Source: Desulfopila sp. IMCC35008 | GTDB taxonomy: Bacteria > Desulfobacterota > Desulfobulbia > Desulfobulbales > Desulfocapsaceae | NCBI RefSeq assembly: GCF_010646885.2 | Contig: NZ_CP050700.1 | Coordinates: 1,948,501-2,012,500 of the forward strand | Direction of reading: 5' to 3' | Length of the DNA: 64,000 nt | Shown here: piece after piece, positions 1 to 6,262 of the stretch | How positions within the stretch are numbered: the stretch's first letter is position 1 | Layout: each line of letters begins with the position of its first letter | Made by a program: the position numbers and the translations under genes | The notes under the pieces: generated by a model | The model's database searches: none | Told to the model about the DNA's origin: nothing | The model's input: only the letters and a program-made list of their open reading frames with translations

Positions 1-465
1 CTTTTTCATGGGCGCACTGTTGCCGATCATACCATGGAAGGAACCTTGTTTTCGATTTATGGGGTGTTGCAGACTTTTCTTTCTTGTAGCCAGGTGCTCT
101 ACAGCATGGTTCAGGGTGATGGTCGTTTCTGCGGGCTCGATGGGAGTATGCAGGAAATATCTGATGTCTAATTGAAGCAGTTTGCCAAGGAGTTCTCGTC
201 GTTTTGTAGGAATGAGCGGGAGAATGACCGTTTCAGGTAAACTTTTGCGCAATGATTTAGCAAGTGCCAGATCAAATCCTGCACGAGCAGCATCGGTATC
301 CATTACTATTATGTCCGGACAGCCATTTTTAACAAACTTGGTTAATTCCGATGCTGAGGCGGCACGATGTACAGCTGTCTTGAATTCGGATTCGATGTGA
401 GTGACCAGGGTTCTGCTGTCCGGTGAATCTTGTGCAGCGACGAGTATGGTGAATGTGAAAGGCAT
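1..465 (-). CDS. Sigma-54-dependent response regulator, N-terminal part (cut by window edge)
   Basis: The minus-strand frame starting at the ATG at 465 stays open for 155 codons to the left edge, so only the N-terminus is visible. Residues 1-120 have the size and pattern of a receiver domain, with Asp56 in a DIIVMDTD strand. Residues about 140-155 read FHGMIGNSAPMKK, the entry motif of the NtrC-family AAA+ sigma-54 activation domain. The receiver is unusual: the usual acidic pair after strand 1 is replaced by AAQD, and the conserved Lys-Pro near the end is His-Thr-Pro. It may therefore be a pseudo-receiver. The ATPase core and DNA-binding domain lie outside the window, so the target genes cannot be judged. 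It is separated by 145 bp from the cyclic-nucleotide-binding gene behind it. Confidence 0.85.
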   Translation of the reverse strand, partial: MPFTFTILVAAQDSPDSRTLVTHIESEFKTAVHRAASASELTKFVKNGCPDIIVMDTDAARAGFDLALAKSLRKSLPETVILPLIPTKRRELLGKLLQLDIRYFLHTPIEPAETTITLNHAVEHLATRKKSLQHPINRKQGSFHGMIGNSAPMKK

Positions 466-610
466 AAATATTACCGTTATTGCATGCAATTACTGCTGGT
501 TCGATTCCTTCCTGAGACCAATTGTTGCGGTCGATATCGAGACCTGAGCAATATCCTTTTTCGGATGGGAATTAGTTAATGATGGTGGCGATTCAACAGG
601 ACACCATCGG
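466..610. other. Intergenic gap upstream of the sigma-54 regulator
   Basis: This 145-bp stretch lies between two minus-strand genes. I see no coding pattern, strong promoter or terminator hairpin in it. It presumably carries the promoter of the sigma-54 regulator. Confidence 0.5.
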
Positions 611-1096
611 TCAGGAATTTTGCATAAGGTCTGCCAGTCTGCTCGATGTTCTTCTCATATAAAGACTGAGCAGACGAGCTACTTTCTGAATAACTTTTAC
701 TCCTAATTGAGGGGATTTCTCCGTCAAAAGATCAAAACCTTTATCCGTAAGGGTAACCATGATTGTCGGTTGCTTGGCCACGACGGTAGCAGAACGAGGT
801 GATTTGTCGATAAGTGCCATTTCACCAATTGAATTACCTTTTGTGAGGCGGGCAATAACTATATTTTCACCGCTATCGTTTCGTTTAACAATTTCAAGCA
901 ATCCCTGGACGACAAAACCCATAAAATCACCTTTATCACCTTCTATGAAAAGGTGTTCGCCTCGCTGAAGTTGAACATAACTCATGTGTTGTGCAAGTAT
1001 TGATAATTCGTCCGAGTTCATGGAATCGAATATTGGTAGACCGACCAGGAAGTTACGAGTTTCTTCTTCAGTCTGGGTTAGTTTATGTTGGCTCAT
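611..1096 (-). CDS. Cyclic nucleotide-binding domain protein (no DNA-binding domain)
   Basis: The 161-residue protein is essentially one cNMP-binding beta-roll. Residues about 20-140 match the Crp/PKA regulatory fold, and the phosphate-binding cassette is recognisable as GEMALIDKSPRSATV near residues 90-104. A short helical tail follows but is too short for a helix-turn-helix, so this is not a Crp-type transcription factor. By family it would sense cAMP or cGMP and act through a partner protein. It lies between the sigma-54 regulator and the nuclease gene and is transcribed away from the latter. A link to the nearby chemotaxis operon is possible but is only inference. Confidence 0.88.
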   Translation of the reverse strand: MSQHKLTQTEEETRNFLVGLPIFDSMNSDELSILAQHMSYVQLQRGEHLFIEGDKGDFMGFVVQGLLEIVKRNDSGENIVIARLTKGNSIGEMALIDKSPRSATVVAKQPTIMVTLTDKGFDLLTEKSPQLGVKVIQKVARLLSLYMRRTSSRLADLMQNS

Positions 1097-1340
1097 GTCG
1101 ATTTATATATATAATAATAGTATGTTGCGTCGTAGGTGAAGTATGCCAGGGAAGCCAGGTTGTGAAGTGATTCCTGTATGTCTGAATTTTGACACTCTGA
1201 CTATTGCAACAATATCATATTGTAGAGGGAATTACCAAGAAGGAATTACCTGTCATCTCGATAATTATTGCATCACTTGGTGCGAACATGTCTGTTTAGT
1301 GTCAAATTTTCATCAACCATTAAAAATGTAATTACTTTCA
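1097..1340. other. Divergent intergenic region
   Basis: These 244 bp separate the cNMP-binding gene (minus) and the nuclease gene (plus), so they should hold both promoters. They are AT-rich, with an alternating TA run near 1103-1114. The nonamer GGAATTACC occurs twice in close tandem near 1229-1250. A 62-codon open frame here has no recognisable features and is not called as a gene. Confidence 0.4.
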
Positions 1341-1853
1341 ATGCAATATCTATACGTATGTGGGAAAGGGGTTTCCCAGGGTTGGTTCCTTGGTACACTC
1401 CTGTTTCTGATAATGGTGAGTCCATTATCTGCTGAGACCTTGCTAAGCGGAAAAGTAACCAGAGTGATAGATGGTGATTCTTTTATTTTGAAAACAAAAA
1501 AGGTATCTTACGAGGTTCGCTTATGGGGGATAGACTGCCCTGAGTACACCCAACCGTTTGCTTCCGAGGCCAGGGCTATCAGCCGCCATTATCTTGAGGG
1601 GAAAACAATTAAAGTACAGGTGAAGTACCAGGACCGATATGATCGATTTATTGGTCTTGCGACCTACGGCAACGTGAATATTAATCAGAGGTTGGTTGAA
1701 GATGGTGCCGCCTGGGTCTACAAAAGATATTGTCGGGCAGCTATTTGTAGAAAATGGACATCACTTGAGAAGAGAGCACGCGAGTCCGGAACAGGCTTAT
1801 GGCATAGCAGGGACCCAATACCTCCCTGGGAGTGGAGGAAAGAGAAGAAGTGA
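1341..1853 (+). CDS. Secreted thermonuclease-family protein (SNase-like)
   Basis: The 170-residue protein starts with a hydrophobic signal segment (about residues 14-31, ending near SPLSA), then a staphylococcal-nuclease-type OB fold. Family motifs are visible: VTRVIDGDSF near residue 40, VRLWGIDCPEY near 60 with the catalytic-type Arg, an acidic residue in the following helix, and YQDRYDRFIGLATY near 105, equivalent to the second active Arg. The GAAWVYKRYC segment is typical of the C-terminal half. By family it hydrolyses DNA or RNA with calcium, probably in the periplasm or outside the cell. The start ATG lacks a strong ribosome binding site. Activity is not proven by the motifs alone. Confidence 0.85.
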   Translation: MQYLYVCGKGVSQGWFLGTLLFLIMVSPLSAETLLSGKVTRVIDGDSFILKTKKVSYEVRLWGIDCPEYTQPFASEARAISRHYLEGKTIKVQVKYQDRYDRFIGLATYGNVNINQRLVEDGAAWVYKRYCRAAICRKWTSLEKRARESGTGLWHSRDPIPPWEWRKEKK

Positions 1854-1959
1854 GAGGTCGACATGTTCAGTTGACACTCTTCATAAACATATTGTAGGTT
1901 TGTGATTCATAAATAATAATAAACCATACTTTTGATAAATTGATCCGGGGTGAGGAAAT

Positions 1960-3114
1960 ATGAGAATAGCTTTACTTTGCAAATCTGCAGTTGTTGCCGG
2001 GGCATTGGTTTTAGCTTGCTCCACAGTTATGGCACAGGATGGTGCTAATGTTGAACAAAATCTTGACAGGTTGATTGAGACAAACAGCTGTCAGGCTTGT
2101 GATCTTAAGGGGGTAAACCTTAACAGGTATGACCTTTCGGGGGCCGATCTGGAGGGTGCTGATCTTACAGGTGCCAAGTGTTATCTGGCAAATTTATCCA
2201 ATGTTAATTTCCGGAACGCCACTCTGGTAAATGTAGGTTTTGGAGGCGCCGATCTTGCTGGAACTGACTTTACCGGGGCCAACCTGGAGGGAGCATCGCT
2301 ATCAGGAGCTTATCTTATCGGTGCACTGTTCGATGACGCATTTATACAGAAAGTGTCAGCTGAAACAGAAAAGCAAGAGGAAATTGCAGTAGTCGAAGAG
2401 AGTGACCATGCTGCAGTGACAGAGCAAGAAACAGTTGAACCTGTTGTGGAAGAAGTGGTTGAAGAACAGGAAGTGAGAGAAGAGCCAAAGGTTGCCGAAC
2501 AACAGGTGCCTGTTGTTGAAGAGAGTATTGAAATCGTAGAAGAACCGATTGTTGAGGAACCAGTCCAGACAGTACAACAGGAACCCATGATTCCTGTTGT
2601 TGAGGATGAACCGACAATGGCACCTGCGCCTGTTGAAAAAATGGATGAAGAAAGTGTAGAGCAGGTCGAGGTAGCAAAGATAGAAGCTGTTGAAGTTGCC
2701 AAAGAAGTAGAGCAACAAATTGATGACGTACGGGATACTGTTGTAGAGTTAACTGATACTAAAGCCGTTGCCATGGAAATGTTTCTGGACGAAAAAAAAT
2801 GTTATGGGTGTGATCTTTCAGGGCTTGATTTTTCTGGCGAAAACCTCAAAGGAGCTGATCTTGAAGGGGCAAACCTTAATAACTGTAATCTCTCGGGTGC
2901 AAATCTGAGAAAAGCTAACCTGAAAGGAGCTTCGCTACTTCATGCAAATCTGCAGGATGCTAATCTGAATGGTGTAGACCTCTATAAGGCGGATTTGTCA
3001 GGAGCCGATCTGACTGGAGCTGATCTTGAAGGTACTGTCTTTGAGGATACCCAGTTATACGGAGTTGTTGGCCTTAATAAAGAATCTGTATTATTGGAGC
3101 CGGCGTTACAATAG
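1960..3114 (+). CDS. Exported pentapeptide-repeat protein with two repeat blocks and an acidic linker
   Basis: The 384-residue protein begins with a signal peptide (residues 1-25, cut near VMAQD). A pentapeptide-repeat block of the A(D/N)LxG type follows (about 44-125), then a long Glu/Val-rich low-complexity linker (about 130-270), then a second pentapeptide block (about 280-372). Each block opens with a matching cysteine pair, SCQACDLKG in the first and KCYGCDLSG in the second, so the protein looks like an internal duplication around a linker. Pentapeptide repeats form a rigid right-handed beta-helix. Exported members have no general assigned function. A purine-rich ribosome site (GGGGTGAGG, about 1947-1955) supports the start. 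The gene ends at a strong bidirectional terminator. Confidence 0.88.
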   Translation: MRIALLCKSAVVAGALVLACSTVMAQDGANVEQNLDRLIETNSCQACDLKGVNLNRYDLSGADLEGADLTGAKCYLANLSNVNFRNATLVNVGFGGADLAGTDFTGANLEGASLSGAYLIGALFDDAFIQKVSAETEKQEEIAVVEESDHAAVTEQETVEPVVEEVVEEQEVREEPKVAEQQVPVVEESIEIVEEPIVEEPVQTVQQEPMIPVVEDEPTMAPAPVEKMDEESVEQVEVAKIEAVEVAKEVEQQIDDVRDTVVELTDTKAVAMEMFLDEKKCYGCDLSGLDFSGENLKGADLEGANLNNCNLSGANLRKANLKGASLLHANLQDANLNGVDLYKADLSGADLTGADLEGTVFEDTQLYGVVGLNKESVLLEPALQ

Positions 3115-3132
3115 AAGAATGAACGATAACAG

Positions 3133-3174
3133 AAAAAGGGGCGTTGGATGATATAATCCAACGCCCCTTTTTTT
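3133..3174. terminator. Bidirectional rho-independent terminator
   Basis: A perfect 12-bp stem (GGGGCGTTGGAT at 3138-3149 pairing with 3156-3167) with a 6-nt loop is followed by seven T on the plus strand. It is preceded by five A, which become T on the minus strand. It ends the pentapeptide-repeat gene and the convergent chemotaxis operon. Confidence 0.92.
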
Positions 3175-3187
3175 GTTCAATAAATTT

Positions 3188-3757
3188 TTATTGTTCAGCG
3201 AGGGTTCCCAGTGCTTTTTGAATTCTGACGTCTTCAGAATCATAATCGTTTTGCAGTATGGTCTCTACCTGATCGAGAACGGCCTGGATCTTTGTTACGC
3301 GCATCTCAAGGTCCTGGATAGTCGACGCGGCTTCCGTTTCGGTAACAGTCATCGCCTGTCCAAGGTCCTGGGCATTACGAAGGATATTTTTGAGGTTAGT
3401 GATCTTTTCCATCCTCAACAGGAGTTCATCAAAATTGATCGGTTTTTCGAGGTAATCAGCAGCCCCTTTTTTCATGGCGGCAACAGCTGTATCCACGGAG
3501 GAATGGGCGGTGATCAATACCACCTCTGTATCCGGTTGGATTTCCTTGGTGATCTCCAATACCTCAATGCCTCCGATATCACCAGGCATAACGAGGTCAG
3601 TAAGGACAACATCGAAATGTTCCTGCTTGAGGAAAGCTTCTGCCTGGTAACCGTCTTCAGCAACCATGACCCGGTATTCGGCATTTTTCAGTCGTTCTTC
3701 GAGAAGCCGCCGGATAACCGGATCGTCATCAACAACAAGAATGGATAGATTTTTCAT
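3188..3757 (-). CDS. CheY-like response regulator with helical tail
   Basis: Residues 1-120 form a canonical receiver: acidic triad in VVDDDP, phospho-acceptor Asp54 in VLTDLVMPG, Thr in LITAHS, and the conserved Lys in YLEKP. There is a small insertion (GDIGG) after the phosphorylation loop. Residues 120-189 are predicted helical, possibly coiled coil, with no DNA-binding or enzymatic motif. It is the last gene of the cheA-W-B-R operon and lies 15 bp downstream of cheR, so it is the likely phosphorylation target of the CheA kinase. The helical tail may bind a partner or dimerise. It is longer than plain CheY (about 125 residues), so output other than flagellar switching is possible. Confidence 0.88.
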   Translation of the reverse strand: MKNLSILVVDDDPVIRRLLEERLKNAEYRVMVAEDGYQAEAFLKQEHFDVVLTDLVMPGDIGGIEVLEITKEIQPDTEVVLITAHSSVDTAVAAMKKGAADYLEKPINFDELLLRMEKITNLKNILRNAQDLGQAMTVTETEAASTIQDLEMRVTKIQAVLDQVETILQNDYDSEDVRIQKALGTLAEQ

Positions 3758-3772
3758 GACAATCCTCCATGA

Positions 3773-4609
3773 TCACTTTTTCTGGTAGAAGATAGATCGA
3801 AGATGTCGTTTCGGAACGAACCTTGGGCAAACACCGGTAAGGGATTCTGTTGATCCGATAACGAGAAAGCCGTCGTCTGTAAGACTGTCTGCGATTTTAT
3901 TGAACAATTTTTTTCTGTCCTGCATGGTAAAATATATGGCCACATTTCTGCAAAAAATGATGTCAAACTTTCCCAGGGAAGTGAATGGTTGCATCAGGTT
4001 CAACTTCCTGAAGTTAACCATTGCCCTTATTTCGTCATTGATTTTCCAGGAGTCACCAAGCAGCTTGAAATATTTCTGCAGTGTTGGCCTGTCCAGGCCT
4101 CTTTCTATCTCAAATTTATTGTATTTACCGTAGCTTGCCTGTGCTATTGCGGTGTCTGAAATGTCTGTGCCCAAAAGTGATACGTTATATTTTGAGAGGT
4201 CGCCTAATAATTCCTTGATGATGATAGCGATGGAGTAAAGCTCCTGGCCGGTGGATGAGGCGGCACTCCAGATACGTACTTGTGTTTTGAGAGTGGGCGC
4301 TGAAGGTGTACGGGCGTCGATAACTTCAGGAAGAATCTTGTGCTTAAGTAATTCAAAAGGCCCTGTGTCACGGAAAAAAAGAGTTTCATTGGTTGAAATT
4401 GCGTCAACGATGGCACGTTCAATTTTCTTGCTTGGTTCCCTTTTGGCTTTTTGATGAAGTTCATGATATGTTTTACAACCATTTGTTTCAGCCACCGAAC
4501 TTAATCTGGTTTCAAGCAGATAGGATTTGGACTGGTCCAGAAATATCCCTGAGATATCGTGGATGTACTGGGATATTGTTTTGAGTTCTGTTGGCGAAAT
4601 CTTAATCAT
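3773..4609 (-). CDS. cheR: Chemotaxis protein methyltransferase CheR
   Basis: At 278 residues the protein has the usual CheR size: an N-terminal helical domain (1-75) and a SAM-binding Rossmann domain. Motifs include the SAM pocket SAASSTGQELYSIA (family norm GEEPYSIA), LGTDIS, and IIFCRNVAIYF near residue 220. It would methylate glutamates on chemoreceptor-type proteins, opposing CheB. No methyl-accepting receptor gene is visible in the window, so the substrate is encoded elsewhere. It sits between cheB and the response regulator with 38- and 15-bp gaps. Confidence 0.95.
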   Translation of the reverse strand: MIKISPTELKTISQYIHDISGIFLDQSKSYLLETRLSSVAETNGCKTYHELHQKAKREPSKKIERAIVDAISTNETLFFRDTGPFELLKHKILPEVIDARTPSAPTLKTQVRIWSAASSTGQELYSIAIIIKELLGDLSKYNVSLLGTDISDTAIAQASYGKYNKFEIERGLDRPTLQKYFKLLGDSWKINDEIRAMVNFRKLNLMQPFTSLGKFDIIFCRNVAIYFTMQDRKKLFNKIADSLTDDGFLVIGSTESLTGVCPRFVPKRHLRSIFYQKK

Positions 4610-4647
4610 GCGTTTCTCAAATTATACGTTCGGCCGACGTTATGTCG

Positions 4648-5763
4648 CTATTTCAATGTTTTAACTATTTCGTCGGCGATGCGGTTCAAGGGAACTACAA
4701 CGTCTGCATAGCCAAGTTCAGCAGGTGCTTTGGGCATTCCGTAGACGACACAACTGGCCTCATCCTGGGCTATGACAAAGGCCCCTTTTTGTTTAAGTAC
4801 TTGGAGTCCCAGGGTGCCATCCGAACCCATGCCGGTCATAATTACCGCCGTGGTCCTTCCCACATAGTAATCACCGATTGAGCGGAAAAGATAATCTACG
4901 GCCGGTTTACACGAATTTTCCGGTGGATCGTTGGTGATTTTGATCAATCGCTCCTTTCCGTCAGCGGCTGCAACGAGTTTCATCTGTTTTCCGCCGGGCG
5001 CGATATACACAGTATTGGGTTTGATTGGCTCCTTGTCGACCGCCTCCTTTACCGTTAGAGCACATTTTTTATCAAGGCTTGCCGCAAGCGATTTGGTGAA
5101 CACAGGCGGCATATGCTGGACGATGAGCACCGGTACGTTAATATTGCCTGGTAATTTCGGCAGCATCTGGTTGAGAGCGTTCGGACCACCGGTGGATATA
5201 CCTATAGTGACGATTTCGGACTTTCGATGCTTGACGCCGGGAGTGACAGGTTGTGCCTGGATTCTTCCTGCACGCCCCATTTTTTTTAGCGCTGGTCTTG
5301 CTGGGGTTGTAGTTGTCCGGCTTGGTAACAGTCCTCTTGTTGATTTTGATCTGGAAAATGCTTCCAGTATTGGCTGGAGTAGCGCCCTGATCTCTTTTTT
5401 TCCTGCCGCCAGGTTTGCTGATGCCTGGGGTTTTAGAATGAAATCAAAAGCCCCTAGTTCAAGCGCCTGTAAGGTCGCCTCACCACCTTCTGCCGTCAGT
5501 GTGGAGAGCATGATTGCCCCAACCTCGGGATGACTCTTTTTTAATTCGGCGAGTACCTCGAGGCCATTCATGACCGGCATCTCGATATCGAGTGTGAGCA
5601 GGTCAGGCTTGAGTGTTTTTATCTTCGCAAGTGCTATCTTGCCATTATGGGCAACACCTGCGAGTTCTACTCCCGGTATTTCTTCAATAATGTCGGATAC
5701 GGCCTTTCTGTAGACGATCGTATCGTCAACGACCAGTACCCTTAATTTTTTTTTGACGTGCAT
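4648..5763 (-). CDS. cheB: Chemotaxis response regulator / glutamate methylesterase CheB
   Basis: The 371-residue protein has an N-terminal receiver (Asp59 in LLTLDIEMPV), a basic and proline-containing linker (about 135-180), and a C-terminal methylesterase/deamidase domain. The catalytic triad is visible as Ser190 in GISTGGPNAL, His217 in IVQHMPP and Asp315 in TGMGSDGTLGL. Phosphorylated by CheA, it removes methyl groups from receptors and so resets adaptation. It is 8 bp behind cheW and transcribed in the same operon. No cheD is present in the cluster. Confidence 0.96.
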   Translation of the reverse strand: MHVKKKLRVLVVDDTIVYRKAVSDIIEEIPGVELAGVAHNGKIALAKIKTLKPDLLTLDIEMPVMNGLEVLAELKKSHPEVGAIMLSTLTAEGGEATLQALELGAFDFILKPQASANLAAGKKEIRALLQPILEAFSRSKSTRGLLPSRTTTTPARPALKKMGRAGRIQAQPVTPGVKHRKSEIVTIGISTGGPNALNQMLPKLPGNINVPVLIVQHMPPVFTKSLAASLDKKCALTVKEAVDKEPIKPNTVYIAPGGKQMKLVAAADGKERLIKITNDPPENSCKPAVDYLFRSIGDYYVGRTTAVIMTGMGSDGTLGLQVLKQKGAFVIAQDEASCVVYGMPKAPAELGYADVVVPLNRIADEIVKTLK

Positions 5764-5771
5764 TATTTATG

Positions 5772-6230
5772 TTAATCTTCAATACTGAGTACTTTATCGA
5801 CATCGAGGATACCGATCAGTTTGGCATCTGTTTTATAAACACCGGTAAAAAAATCACCCTGAATCCCACTCATGTTGGCGGGGGCTGCCTCAAGTTTTTC
5901 CATATCAGCCGGGACCACATCACCAATTTTCTTTACCAGCAGTCCGACATAGCCTCCGGGTGAGTTGACGATGATGTTTCTTGGATCAGCATCGGTATCT
6001 GTTTCTCCGAGGCCTACTTTTTTACCGAGATCAATGATGGTGACGATTTGTCCACGCAGGTTCAGGATGCCGAGTACATAATCCGGTGCCTGGGGAACCT
6101 TGGTCATCTGCATCAGTTTGTTGATCTCCTGAACCTTGAGGATATCCATCCCGCAGAGGGCTTCTCCTACGTAAAAGGTGGCCAGTTCAACAATTTTCTT
6201 ACCGCCTGTCTGTTGTGCTTGATTACTCAT
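5772..6230 (-). CDS. cheW: Chemotaxis coupling protein CheW
   Basis: The 152-residue protein consists of one CheW beta-barrel domain. Recognisable segments are ATFYVGEALCGMDILKVQEI at the start, APDYVLGILNLRGQIVTIIDL in the middle, and VGLLVKKIGDVV towards the end. It would couple receptors to the CheA kinase at the membrane. It lies 32 bp downstream of cheA, which carries two CheW-like domains itself, so this protein is the free adaptor of the same system. Confidence 0.96.
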   Translation of the reverse strand: MSNQAQQTGGKKIVELATFYVGEALCGMDILKVQEINKLMQMTKVPQAPDYVLGILNLRGQIVTIIDLGKKVGLGETDTDADPRNIIVNSPGGYVGLLVKKIGDVVPADMEKLEAAPANMSGIQGDFFTGVYKTDAKLIGILDVDKVLSIED

Positions 6231-6262
6231 GATCGCTCATATAGTGAAATTTAGGATGAGTT

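Noticed and set aside
1143-1331. 62-codon frame upstream of the nuclease gene
   Set aside because: No ribosome site, unusual composition, and position inside a divergent promoter region.
2310-2774. Minus-strand open frames opposite the Glu/Val-rich linker of the pentapeptide protein
   Set aside because: They are Ser/Thr- or Phe/Leu-rich shadows of a low-complexity region and have no independent features.
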